From Dokdonella immobilis (GTDB lineage: Bacteria > Pseudomonadota > Gammaproteobacteria > Xanthomonadales > Rhodanobacteraceae), in NCBI RefSeq assembly GCF_900115085.1, contig NZ_FOVF01000025.1, positions 1 through 64,000 on the forward strand: 64,000 bases of DNA. The letters are read 5' to 3'. The notes beneath the pieces were generated by a model. That model made no database searches, was not told the origin of the DNA, and saw only the letters and a program-made list of their open reading frames with translations. Shown piece by piece: positions 35,602-45,880 of the stretch; within the stretch, counting starts at the first letter, position 1, and each line of letters starts with the position of its first letter. Both the position numbers and the translations under genes were made by a program.

Positions 35602-37164
35602 TTATTCGCTTTTTGCCGGTGGCGCCTTGCGCACGAAGTGCACGCTGCCGTCGTCACCGCCCAGGGTCACCGAAGCGATACTGCCGTCGCCTGCCTGGCC
35701 GAACTGGACCGCAGTCTCGCCACCGCGGCCGTCACCGCTGTGCCAGCGGAACGTGTCGTACTGCCAGTGCGACAGCGGGCCGGCATTTTCCGGCAGCGGC
35801 CCGAAATGCATGGACAGAATGCGCTTGCCGAGGGTCACTTCGACGTCGCCGAAGGCCGGGTTGCTGTAGGTGCCGGCATAGTCGGCCAGGGCATGCGACG
35901 GCCGGGTCCCCTTGACGCGTCGGGCATCGGCCGCGGCTTCCAGGGTCTTCCGTTTTGCCTTGCTCTCGCCGTAGAGCTTGAGCAACTCGGCACTCCAGTC
36001 ACGATCCGGGGCGCCGGTGTACAGGTCCATGACCTTCCACATCAGGGCGTGGCGCAGTTCGACATGATCGGCGTTGCCGAACACGTAGACTCCGAGGTTT
36101 GCATCGGGCATCAGGCCGATGATCGATGTGCGGCCATCGATGCTGCCGGTGTGCATGGCGACGAAATGGCCGCGATAGTCCTGCTCGAACCAGCCGAGTC
36201 CATAGCTGATCCAGTGCGGGCGTGTCAGTTGGGCGGTCGGATAGAACTGCTCGTCGGGGACCAGGGCCTGCGGGCGGAACAGCTCGTGGAAATTCTTCTC
36301 GCTGACCAGTCGCTTGCCGCCGGCCTGGCCGTCATCGAGCAGGAACGCGAGCCAGAGCGCCATGTCGTGTGCGCTCGACCAGGCCGCGCCGGCAGCCGGA
36401 ACGCCGTCGACCGAGCCGTCCCTGACCCGCACGAGTTTGCCGTCGATCTCGAAATGGGGCGCCGAGACGTTTTCGCTGCCGCTGTTCTTCATGCCGGCGT
36501 AGGTCGCGCTCGATTCGTCCATGCCGAGCGGGGCCATGATCCGGGTCTCGACGAATCGGTTCCAGGGCATGCCGGAGGCTTTCGTGACCAGTTCTCCGGC
36601 CAACTGGTACATGACGTTGGCGTAGCTGAAACTCGAATAGGGCGGGTAAGCGGGAGTCAGCTCGCGAACACGCTCGAGGATCTGGCGCGAGTCGAGATCG
36701 CCGCGCAGCCAGAGCAGATCGGCTTCGGGCCCGATGCCGGCGTTGTGGCGCAGGGTGTCGCGCACCGTGACCGTGCGGCTGAAGGCCGGGTCGGGCATCT
36801 CGAACCAGGGCAGCACCTTTTGCACTGGTTCGTCCCAGGCCAGCTTGCCCTCGTCGACCAGCATGGCCACGGCCAGGGCGGTCATTGCCTTGGTTGTCGA
36901 CATCATGCCGAAGCGGGTGTGTGCATCGACGCGTTCCGGGCGACCCAGTTCGCGCACGCCGAAGCCCTTTACATAGACCGTCTGGCCGTCCTTGACCACG
37001 GCAATTGCCAGTCCGGGAAGCTTCCAGTCGGCCATGGCCTTCTCGATATAAGCATCGAGTGCGGCACCGTGGTCGTCAGCCCGGGCAGGGGAGTCGCCGG
37101 CATGGGCCAGGTCGGTCCACGAACAGGACAGGAACAGGCAGGACGCCAGCAGGAATGTGCGCAT
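35602..37164 (-). CDS. Exported serine hydrolase (class C beta-lactamase family)
   Basis: A 520-aa protein with a signal peptide (about 1-22, cleavage near AHA). The beta-lactamase/transpeptidase fold is indicated by S89-T-T-K92 (SxxK), the YAN motif in FSYANVMYQ, and an HTG box (HTGSIDG) in place of KTG. The last 100 residues resemble the DUF3471-type C-terminal domain (YAGTYSNPAFGDVEV). Such proteins include esterases, D-aminopeptidases and penicillin-binding-like enzymes; the substrate is unknown. GGGGGAG lies 6 nt before ATG 37164. It is a lineage-specific insertion between tsf and pyrH. Confidence 0.85.
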   Translation of the reverse strand: MRTFLLASCLFLSCSWTDLAHAGDSPARADDHGAALDAYIEKAMADWKLPGLAIAVVKDGQTVYVKGFGVRELGRPERVDAHTRFGMMSTTKAMTALAVAMLVDEGKLAWDEPVQKVLPWFEMPDPAFSRTVTVRDTLRHNAGIGPEADLLWLRGDLDSRQILERVRELTPAYPPYSSFSYANVMYQLAGELVTKASGMPWNRFVETRIMAPLGMDESSATYAGMKNSGSENVSAPHFEIDGKLVRVRDGSVDGVPAAGAAWSSAHDMALWLAFLLDDGQAGGKRLVSEKNFHELFRPQALVPDEQFYPTAQLTRPHWISYGLGWFEQDYRGHFVAMHTGSIDGRTSIIGLMPDANLGVYVFGNADHVELRHALMWKVMDLYTGAPDRDWSAELLKLYGESKAKRKTLEAAADARRVKGTRPSHALADYAGTYSNPAFGDVEVTLGKRILSMHFGPLPENAGPLSHWQYDTFRWHSGDGRGGETAVQFGQAGDGSIASVTLGGDDGSVHFVRKAPPAKSE

Positions 37165-37376
37165 CGGAAACTCCCCCAAGTGCCAACCGATATTAGGGAG
37201 GGTCTGGGCCATTGGCGCAACCGTCACGATGCCTGCCCGTGGGCAGATCGCCACGCGTCGACGCCGACAGGCTGGCCGTCACTGTTCCTGGGTTGCCCTG
37301 CCTCCTGCATCACTGCAGACGTTTCAAGCCGGCGCAACAAGGATCTGCGTGCAGGCGAGCGTGTTTCCGGGGTCCG

Positions 37377-37410
37377 AAAACAGGAAAGCCGCAGATGACT
37401 GCGGCTTTCC
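37377..37410 (-). terminator. Rho-independent terminator of rpsB-tsf
   Basis: Arms 37399-37410 and 37383-37394 form a perfect 12-bp stem with a 4-nt loop. On the minus strand it is followed by TGTTTT. It lies 24 nt after the tsf stop, so rpsB-tsf transcription probably ends here. Confidence 0.88.
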
Positions 37411-37433
37411 CGGCTGTCGCGTGAAGGAGCGGA

Positions 37434-38306
37434 TCAGGCCAGCCCGGCCTGCTTCATCACTTCGGCGGCATAGTCCTCGACCACCTTCTCGATGCCCTCG
37501 CCGACCACGAGGCGATGGAACGAGATCACTTCCGCGCCCGCCTTCTTGAGCACCGCGCCAACCGTGTCGTTGGTATCGAGCACGTAGGGCTGTCCGGTCA
37601 GGGTGACGTCGTTGACGATCTTGTTGATCTTGCCGCTGATGATTTTCTCGAGGATTTCCGGTGGCTTGGACTTGTCCTTCTCGGACATCTTGGCCAGCTC
37701 GATTTCCTTTTCCTTGGCAATGAACTCGGCCGGCACGTCCTTTTCGGTGATGTGCGGCGGGTTCATCGCGGCGATGTGCATGGCCAGGCCGCGGGCCAGG
37801 TCCGGCGAACCGCCCTTGACCTCGACCAGCACGCCGATACGGCCGCCGTGCAGATACCCGGCGACTTCGTTCTGGCTGTCGATATGCACCATGCGGCGGA
37901 TCTGCACGTTCTCGCCGACCTTCGCGATGACGGCGGCGCGAGCTTCCTCGACCGTACCGCCCCCGGGGAACGGGGCGGCCTTGAGCGCTTCGACGTCATT
38001 CACGTCGAGTGCGGCCGTGGCGACCTGGTCGGCGAAGGCGACGAAGTTCTCGTCCTTGGCGACGAAATCGGTCTCGCTATTGATTTCGACGAGGGCGGCC
38101 TTGTGGCCCACCTGGGCCAGCACGATGCGGCCTTCGGCGGCGACGCGATCGGCCTTCTTGTCGGCCTTGGCCAGGCCCTGCTTGCGCAGCCACTCGATGG
38201 CGACGTCGATGTCGCCGTTGTTCTGGGTCAGGGCCTTCTTGCATTCCATCATGCCGGCGCCGGAACGCTCGCGCAGTTCCTTGACCATCTGGGCAGTGAT
38301 ATCCAT
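37434..38306 (-). CDS. tsf: Translation elongation factor Ts
   Basis: A 290-aa guanine-nucleotide exchange factor for EF-Tu. The N-terminal UBA-like domain ([20 protein letters not shown]) and the exchange core motif [11 protein letters not shown] are present, with the C-terminal module ending in [11 protein letters not shown]. Start at ATG 38306. It follows rpsB after a 220-bp gap that has no gene, and is followed by a strong terminator. Confidence 0.97.
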   Translation of the reverse strand: MDITAQMVKELRERSGAGMMECKKALTQNNGDIDVAIEWLRKQGLAKADKKADRVAAEGRIVLAQVGHKAALVEINSETDFVAKDENFVAFADQVATAALDVNDVEALKAAPFPGGGTVEEARAAVIAKVGENVQIRRMVHIDSQNEVAGYLHGGRIGVLVEVKGGSPDLARGLAMHIAAMNPPHITEKDVPAEFIAKEKEIELAKMSEKDKSKPPEILEKIISGKINKIVNDVTLTGQPYVLDTNDTVGAVLKKAGAEVISFHRLVVGEGIEKVVEDYAAEVMKQAGLA

Positions 38307-38526
38307 CGGTAAAACCTCACAGCTTGGCGCAACGCAAAGTCGCGCGAATGGGAAACGGGATGCCTGCAGTCCGGACCCGACCGGCGCGGGAAAGGGCGAC
38401 CTGCGCACGCTTTCCTGGCCGGTTCGATGCCGGGAGCAGGCACCTTGCGCCGGTCTGCCCCGCGGTTTGCGCGGGACAGCGCGGCCTGACCGCTACCTTC
38501 CCTGTCCGGGATGGCAGGCGTATGAC

Positions 38527-39438
38527 TTACTCGGCAGCCGGGGCTTCCGCAGCCTTGGCCGGCTTGGCATCGCCCTCGGCCGGCTTGGTGTCGGAGCGCG
38601 GCTTGGCCGGGCCACTGCGACGGCCGGCTGGCGGAGCGCCACGCTTGGCCGCCGGCTTGCCACGCGGCGCCTGCTTGCGGCGATCGTCCTTCGCGATCGG
38701 GTTGCCTTCGGCATCCATTTCGACGAATTCGTCGGCGCCCACGGCAATGTGCGGCGCGGCGGCCTTGCCCTCGAGTACGGCGTCGGCAACGGCGCTGGTA
38801 TAGAGCTGGACCGCGCGGATGGCGTCGTCATTGCCCGGAATCGCATAGTCGACCAGGCTAGGGTCGTAGTTGGTATCGACCACGGCGACGACCGGGATAC
38901 CGAGCTTCTTGGCTTCCTGGATGGCGATGTTCTCGTGGCCGATGTCGACCACGAACAGCGCGTCGGGCAGGCGGCCCATGTCCTTGATGCCGCCGAGCGA
39001 GCGCTCGAGCTTCTCGCGCTCGCGGCCGAGCTGCAGTACTTCGTGCTTGACCAGCTTTTCGAAGCGGCCGTCGGTGGCCATGGCCTCGATTTCCTTGAGG
39101 CGGGCGATCGACTGCTTGACCGTGCGGAAGTTGGTCAGCATGCCGCCAAGCCAGCGCGCGGCGACGTAGGGCTGGCCGCAACGCGTGGCGTCTTCCTTGA
39201 CCGCTTCGCGAGCCGAACGCTTGGTGCCGACGAACAGCAGGGTGCCGCGCTTCTGGGCCAGTCCGGACACGAAGTTCATCGCGTCGTTGAACAGCGGCAG
39301 GGTCTTTTCGAGATTGATGATGTGGATGCGACCGCGCGCGCCGAAGATGTACGGCGCCATGCGGGGATTCCAGTAACGTGTCTGATGGCCGAAATGGACG
39401 CCCGCTTCGAGCATCTGGCGCATGGTGACCTGAGGCAT
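38527..39438 (-). CDS. rpsB: 30S ribosomal protein S2
   Basis: A 303-aa S2 protein. The core is standard ([44 protein letters not shown]). After about residue 245 comes a tail of some 55 residues rich in Lys, Pro, Ala and Gly, absent from E. coli S2 (241 aa) and probably disordered or RNA-binding. A GGAGTT ribosome-binding site precedes ATG 39438. First gene of the rpsB-tsf unit; divergent from map. Confidence 0.97.
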   Translation of the reverse strand: MPQVTMRQMLEAGVHFGHQTRYWNPRMAPYIFGARGRIHIINLEKTLPLFNDAMNFVSGLAQKRGTLLFVGTKRSAREAVKEDATRCGQPYVAARWLGGMLTNFRTVKQSIARLKEIEAMATDGRFEKLVKHEVLQLGREREKLERSLGGIKDMGRLPDALFVVDIGHENIAIQEAKKLGIPVVAVVDTNYDPSLVDYAIPGNDDAIRAVQLYTSAVADAVLEGKAAAPHIAVGADEFVEMDAEGNPIAKDDRRKQAPRGKPAAKRGAPPAGRRSGPAKPRSDTKPAEGDAKPAKAAEAPAAE

Positions 39439-39747
39439 GGTGTAACTCCAATCGTGGGCAGCCGCACGGCCATTGGCGTAATGCGCGGTGATGCCCGGGG
39501 TTGAGACCTCCACGTATCCGCCGTCTGCGACCTCCGGAGAGGCACCCCGAAAACGGTGACGATACGTGTGCGGATTTGGCGTAACGCAGGCAAGTGACTA
39601 CCCTTGTCCGCCAGTGAGGGCCTTGCGGTGACGCTGCGAGGCCTTATTTCGTTTGCCGGCAACCACTTAAGCAAGTGGCTCGGCTTAGCCGTAGAATTGT
39701 AGCCTGTCCCCTGCGCCCACCACAAGCGCCCAGCACTACGAGAAACC
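39439..39747. other. rpsB-map divergent control region and rpsB leader
   Basis: 309 bp without a gene. Two opposite-facing -10 boxes overlap here: TACAAT on the minus strand (39701-39696) and TAGAAT on the plus strand (39692-39697). The rpsB transcript would have a leader of about 250 nt. A 6-bp stem with a 4-nt loop (39663-39678) lies at its 5' end. An autoregulatory S2-binding leader, as known for gammaproteobacterial rpsB, is plausible but not shown. Confidence 0.55.
39696..39725 (-). promoter_or_regulatory. Promoter candidate for rpsB-tsf
   Basis: On the minus strand TTGTGG (39725-39720) is separated by 18 nt from TACAAT (39701-39696). Both hexamers are good sigma-70 matches, which suits a strong ribosomal protein promoter. 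Confidence 0.6.
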
Positions 39748-40515
39748 ATGTCCGTAACGATCAAGACCCCCGATGAGATCGAAAAGATGCGCATTGCCGG
39801 CCGCCTGGCCGCCGAAGTGCTCGAAATGATCGCCCCCCACGTCAAGCCCGGCGTGACTACCGAGGAGCTCGACCGGCTCTGCTACGAACACATCGTCGAC
39901 GTGCAGCAGGCGGTTCCGGCCAATGTCGGCTACAAGGGCTTCCCGAAGACGGTCTGCACCTCGGTCAACCACGTCATCTGCCACGGCATCCCGACCCACT
40001 CCAAGGTGCTCAAGGACGGCGACATCATCAATATCGACGTCACCGTGATCAAGGATGGCTGGCACGGCGACACCAGCCGCATGTATTTCGTCGGCGAGCC
40101 CTCGGTGCTGGCCCGGCGCCTGGTCGAGACCACGCGCGATGCAATGCTGGCGGCGATCTCGATCGTGCGGCCGGGGGTCACCCTGGGCGACATCGGCGAG
40201 ACCATCCAGAAATACGCCGAAGCGCGCAACTTTTCGGTCGTTCGCGAATACTGCGGACACGGCATCGGTCGCATCTACCACGAGGATCCGCAGGTGCTGC
40301 ACTACGGTACCGCCGGTACCGGCCTGAAACTGCAGAAGGGCATGACCTTCACGATCGAACCGATGATCAATGCCGGCAAGCCGCATACGCGACTCTTGCC
40401 GGACGGCTGGACCGTGGTCACGCGCGACCACTCGCTGTCCGCGCAGTGGGAGCACACCATTGCTGTCACCGACGATGGTCACGAAATCCTGACGCCCTGG
40501 CCAGCGGCCGCCTGA
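39748..40515 (+). CDS. map: Methionine aminopeptidase, type I
   Basis: A 255-aa pita-bread-fold metalloprotease that removes the initiator Met. Metal and catalytic residues are seen in CHGIPTH, NIDVTVIKDGWHGDTSRM, GHGIGRIYHEDP, TIEPMINAG and the final Glu of EHTIAV. Length is typical of type Ia. It is divergent from rpsB and only 11 bp upstream of glnD, so it probably leads the glnD-dapD-dapE transcript. Confidence 0.97.
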   Translation: MSVTIKTPDEIEKMRIAGRLAAEVLEMIAPHVKPGVTTEELDRLCYEHIVDVQQAVPANVGYKGFPKTVCTSVNHVICHGIPTHSKVLKDGDIINIDVTVIKDGWHGDTSRMYFVGEPSVLARRLVETTRDAMLAAISIVRPGVTLGDIGETIQKYAEARNFSVVREYCGHGIGRIYHEDPQVLHYGTAGTGLKLQKGMTFTIEPMINAGKPHTRLLPDGWTVVTRDHSLSAQWEHTIAVTDDGHEILTPWPAAA

Positions 40516-40526
40516 GGCGTGCCGCG

Positions 40527-43203
40527 GTGAAGCCGTCCGCCGAATCGGCCGCGCGCATTCCGGTCCTGCCTCGCCTGGCGCGACCGGCCAATCGCGTCGG
40601 CGTGGTCGGACCGGCCAAGTTGGCGCTTCGCCAGTATCTGGCCGACTACGAGCGCGACCTCGGCGGGGCGTTTCGCGAACATGCCGATGCCGAGCAGATC
40701 GTCGCTGCGCGCGCCGCGGCGGTCGATCGCGTACTCGACTATGCCTGGCATTCCTGGCTCGGCGAGGCCGACGATGCCGCCCTGATCGCGGTCGGCGGAT
40801 ATGGACGTGCCGAACTGTTTCCGTACTCCGACGTCGATCTTCTGATCCTGACCGTGGAATCGCCCGAGCCGCGCGTGATGCGCGCGATCGAGGCATTCTG
40901 CGCCGGCCTCTGGGACCTCGGCATCAAGCCCGGCATGGCCGTCCGCGACCTGGACTGCTGTCGCGAATTGGCCGGACAGGACGTCAGCGTCTACACCAAT
41001 CTGATCGAGGCGCGCTTTTTGGTCGGTTCCCGCGAGCTGGCCGAGCGCCTGCTCGCCCGTCTTCCGGACGAATCGTTGTGGACGCCGGCGCGTTTCCTCG
41101 AAGCCAAGCGCGCCGAACAAACGGCCCGGCACCAGCGTTTCGGCGACACCGCCTACAACCTCGAGCCGCAGCTGAAAGAAGGTCCCGGGGGCCTGCGCGA
41201 CCTGCAGCTGATCGGCTGGCTGGGCCGGGAAATCGCCGGTTCGGGCGAGCCGGCGCAGATGGTCGAAGCGGGTCTGCTCGACGCCACCGAAGCCGAGGCG
41301 CTGGGCTCGGCCCGGACCACGTTGTTCCGCATCCGCCACGCCCTGCATTTGCTCGCCCGTCGCGCCGAGGAACGCCTGCTGTTCGACTACCAGCGCGAAC
41401 TGGCGCGTCTGCTCGGCTATCGCGACGAGCACGCCGACAACCTCGGCGTCGAGCAGTGCATGCAGGATTACTATCGCGCCGCCCGTCGCATTGCCGGTAC
41501 CAACGAGGAGTTGATCGCGCGTTGCAGCGAAATGCTGGCGACCTCGGCCGCCGACGTCCGCGATCTGGGCGATGGCTTCCGACGCATCGGCGATCGCCTC
41601 GACGTGGATGCCAGCCACCGCCTGCAGGAAGAACCGCAGACCCTGATTGCGCTGTATGCGCTGATCGCCACCGAGCCGGGGATCCGCGGCCTGCGCGCGA
41701 ATGCCTTGCGCCAGGTCCGCCTGGCCATGGCCAACCCGGCCTTCGATCTGGATCGCCCCGAAGTCTTCGCCGCCCTGCGCGAATTGCTCGAGCGCGGCGC
41801 GGCGGCGGTCGAGGCGCTCGCCGCGATGGCCCGGCATGGCGTGCTGGCCCGGCTGATCCCCGGCTTCGCGCGGGTAACCGGGCGCATGCAGTACGACCTC
41901 TTTCATGTCTACACGGTCGACGAGCACACCATGCGCGTGCTGCGCTTCATGGCGCGCTTCGCAAGCGAGGACGGTGCGCGCGATTTTCCGCTCGCGCATA
42001 CGGTCTACCAGCGCATTCCGCAACCCGCCCTGCTCCTGCTGGCCGGACTCTTCCATGACATCGCCAAGGGCCGCGGCGGCGATCATTCGGTACTGGGTGA
42101 AGAGGACGCGCGCGTTTTCTGCGCACGCCTCGGCCTGCGCCCCGCAGCGGTCGACCGGGTCGCCTGGCTGGTTCGCCAGCACCTGCTCATGAGTGTCACC
42201 GCGCAGCGCCAGGACATCACCGATCCAGCCGTGGTGCACCGTTTCGCCGAGCAGGTCGATGACTGGGAGCGGCTCGATTACCTCTATCTGCTGACCGTCG
42301 CCGATATCAACGGAACCAGCCCGAAATTGTGGAACACGTGGCGTGACCGCCTGCTCTCGGATCTCTACGCGGCCACGCGCTATGTCCTGCGCGAGGAGTC
42401 CGGCGAACTGCCCAAGGCCGGGGAACGCGTGGCCGAGACGCGTGCGCGCGCAACGTCGATGCTGGAACCGAAGGGCCTCGATCCGTCGGTCATCGCGCGC
42501 ATCTGGGCGGATTTTCCCGAAGAGAGTTTCCTGCGCTACCGGCCCGAACAGATCGCCTGGCAGACCGCGGCCATCGCCACCCACGATGCGGCTTCCGGCG
42601 CCCTGGTGCGCGTCAATCCGCTCGGCGTCCGCGGTACCAGCGAAGTGTTCGTCTACTCGCCCGATCGCGATGGCCTGTTCGCCACGATCACGGCCGTGCT
42701 CGACCGGGCCCAGCTCAATGTCGTCGAGGCGCGGGTCATTTCTGCCCATTCGGACATGGTCCTGGATACCTTCTACGTCCTCGATGCGTCCGGCAAGCCG
42801 CTGCCCGAAGGCGAACGCGTCGAGGCGATCGAATTGGCGCTGCGCTCGGCGCTCGGCATGCGCGTCCTCAACGAGCAGCCAGTGCGCCGGGCCCTGCCGC
42901 GCACCTTGCGACATTTCCACATCGTTCCTCGCATCGTCTTCAGCGTGGTCGCCGGACGTACCCGGCTCGGCCTGGTCTGCACCGATCGGCCGGGCCTGCT
43001 CGCCTCGGTCGCGCAAACCTTCCGCTCACTCGGTGTGCGCGTGCATGATGCGCGCATCGCCACCTTCGGCGAACGCGTCGAGGACTTCTTCCGCATCAGC
43101 GACGAAAATGACCGCTTGCTCGATGAAGCCGGTCAGGAAGCGCTGCGTGCGGCACTGCTCGAACAACTGGATCTTAGCCAGCCCGAACGACAGAAGGTCA
43201 TGC

Positions 43204-43217
<14 letters not shown>
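40527..43217 (+). CDS. glnD: Bifunctional [protein-PII] uridylyltransferase/uridylyl-removing enzyme
   Basis: An 896-aa nitrogen-status sensor that adds UMP to PII proteins when glutamine is low and removes it when high. Domains in order: nucleotidyltransferase with [19 protein letters not shown]; a helical linker; the HD hydrolase with [13 protein letters not shown]; and two C-terminal ACT domains (about 700-890) that bind glutamine. I chose GTG 40527 with TGAGG 9 nt upstream; it gives a length close to E. coli GlnD (890). Its 3' end overlaps dapD by 14 bp. Confidence 0.95.
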
Positions 43218-44021
<804 letters not shown>

Positions 44022-44025
<4 letters not shown>

Positions 44026-44384
44026 GCATCGAAATCTTCGGCCTGAACAAGTGCGATACCTGTCGCAAGGCGCGCAACTGGCTCGATCGCCACGCGATCG
44101 ACTACCGCTTTGTCGACTATCGCGAGCAACCGGCATCGCCGGCGATCCTAAAGCAATGGGCGCAGGCGGTCGGTGGTTTCGAATCCCTGGTCAACCGCAG
44201 CGGCACGACCTGGCGCACGCTCTCGCCGGCGCGCAAATCGCCCGGATCTGCGGCTGAATGGAGCCTGCTGATCCGCGAGTACCCGGCCCTGGTCCGTCGC
44301 CCGGTCCTGGTGCTTGATGACGGCTCGGTCCACCTCGGCTTCAGCGACAAGCTCTATGCGCGCCTGTTTGCGGCCGAGACATGA
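44022..44384 (+). CDS. ArsC/Spx/YffB-family thioredoxin-fold protein
   Basis: A 120-aa protein of the arsenate reductase-like (ArsC/Spx/MgsR) family. It opens with [20 protein letters not shown], giving a CxxC at the ArsC active-site loop, and continues with VDYREQPA and a C-terminal RRPVLVL segment with the cis-Pro position. The YffB branch lies beside dapE in many proteobacteria, including E. coli, and its role is not settled. It overlaps dapD by 4 bp. Arsenate reduction should not be assumed. Confidence 0.88.
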
Positions 44385-44417
44385 TCGACGGCAATCGCCT
44401 GGAACCTGCCCGAGCCA

Positions 44418-44451
44418 AATCCCGAGTCCCCCATCCCCAATCCCGAGTTCC
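44418..44451. repeat. Single arm of the GGGATTCGGG-family repeat before dapE
   Basis: The stretch matches one arm of the palindromic repeats found in and near lpxB (AATCCC and CCCCAATCCCGA units). It ends at the base before the dapE ATG and so occupies the place where a Shine-Dalgarno sequence would be. No partner arm is seen nearby. Confidence 0.75.
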
Positions 44452-45594
44452 ATGTCAGCCATCCTCGAACTCACCAGTGAACTGATCCGGCGCGCATCGG
44501 TAACCCCCGATGACCAGGGCTGTCAGGCCCTGCTAGGCGATCGCCTGTCGCGCGCCGGCTTCGCTGTCGAGACCTTGCACTATGGCGAGGTCTCCAATCT
44601 CTGGGCCACTCACGGCCAAGCCGGGCCGGTGCTGGTTTTTCTCGGCCACACCGACGTCGTGCCGAGCGGTCCGGAGACCGCCTGGTCGAGTCCGCCATTC
44701 GAGCCGACGGTTCGCGCTGGGCTGCTGTTCGGACGTGGCGCCGCCGACATGAAATCCGGCGTGGCCGCGATGACCCTGGCCCTCGAGACCTTCGTCCAGC
44801 GACATCCGCAACATGCCGGTACGGTCGGCCTTTTGCTGACCAGCGACGAGGAGGGGCCATCGGTCGACGGCGTGCGGAGGGTGGCCGAGGAGTTTCGCCG
44901 ACGTGGCCAACGCGTCGACTGGTGCCTGGTTGGCGAGCCGTCCTCACGGACCGCGCTCGGCGATCTGATCCGGATCGGTCGGCGTGGTTCGCTGCACGGC
45001 CACCTCGAAGTGCGCGGCATCCAGGGCCATGTTGCCTACCCGGACAAGGCACTCAATCCGATCCATGCCCTGGCGCCGGCCCTCGCCGAACTGGCGTCGA
45101 CCCGATGGGACGAGGGCAACGACGGCTTCCCGCTAACTTCGTTCCAAGTCTCCAATATCCGTTCCGGAACCGGCGCCAACAACGTCATTCCGGGTACGCT
45201 CGCTGCCTCCTTCAACTTCCGCTACGGCACGGCAAGCACCGCCGAGGGTTTGCGCGAGCGCGTCGAAGCCTGCCTGCACCGGCACGGGCTCGATTTCTCG
45301 ATCGCCTGGGACCTGTCCGGGGAACCGTTCCTGACCGCCGAAGGCCCCTTGCGCAAAGCGGTCAACGAAGCCGTCGGCGCGGTTTGCGGCCGAATCCCCG
45401 AGCCGAGCACGGCGGGCGGCACATCCGATGGAAGGTTTATCGCGCCGCTGGGTGCCGAAGTCGTCGAACTCGGGCCCGTCAACGCCAGTATCCACAAGAT
45501 CGACGAACATATCGATGTGGCGGAGCTCGAACGCTTGCCTGAGTTGTATCTGGCGGTGGTCGAACGGCTCCTGACGGGCAGGCTGGCGGACTGA
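44452..45594 (+). CDS. dapE: Succinyl-diaminopimelate desuccinylase
   Basis: A 380-aa M20-family di-zinc amidohydrolase releasing LL-DAP from its N-succinyl form. Metal ligands are visible in [28 protein letters not shown] with the catalytic Glu, and the C-terminal His in [25 protein letters not shown] is also conserved. The chosen ATG is immediately preceded by a repeat arm, leaving no good ribosome-binding site. Upstream in-frame Met codons lie inside the ArsC-like gene and give unconserved sequence. It is the last gene of the map-glnD-dapD unit. Confidence 0.95.
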   Translation: MSAILELTSELIRRASVTPDDQGCQALLGDRLSRAGFAVETLHYGEVSNLWATHGQAGPVLVFLGHTDVVPSGPETAWSSPPFEPTVRAGLLFGRGAADMKSGVAAMTLALETFVQRHPQHAGTVGLLLTSDEEGPSVDGVRRVAEEFRRRGQRVDWCLVGEPSSRTALGDLIRIGRRGSLHGHLEVRGIQGHVAYPDKALNPIHALAPALAELASTRWDEGNDGFPLTSFQVSNIRSGTGANNVIPGTLAASFNFRYGTASTAEGLRERVEACLHRHGLDFSIAWDLSGEPFLTAEGPLRKAVNEAVGAVCGRIPEPSTAGGTSDGRFIAPLGAEVVELGPVNASIHKIDEHIDVAELERLPELYLAVVERLLTGRLAD

Positions 45595-45692
45595 GCCAGG
45601 CGCCCGTGACGGTACGAATTCACGCAATCTGAACACACTCGCACTGGCCGGTAGGTGATATTGGTCGCCGGTTCGTGGTAATAATCGGAGTG

Positions 45693-45710
45693 TTTTGCCG
45701 TTCGGCAAAA
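45693..45710. terminator. Perfect hairpin after dapE (terminator or operator)
   Basis: TTTTGCCG and CGGCAAAA form an 8-bp stem with a TT loop, followed by TTT. It lies 99 nt after the dapE stop and 170 nt before the next gene. The stem has only four GC pairs, so it may equally be a symmetric protein-binding site. The rest of the 286-bp gap (45595-45880) contains no gene I can support. Confidence 0.4.
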
Positions 45711-45880
45711 TTTCGAATGGAATCAGGGGGACGGCCCGCGGTGCAATTTCGCCGGGTTCCCGAGCCCTACTGCCGGCCTGGACATGCCGGAGCGGCTCCA
45801 CGGGGCCGGTCTTGCGGCCTTGATTGAACCGGGCATGGCTTGAGCCTGCCCCTTGTCCCATCATTTGTGAGGTGAGCGTT

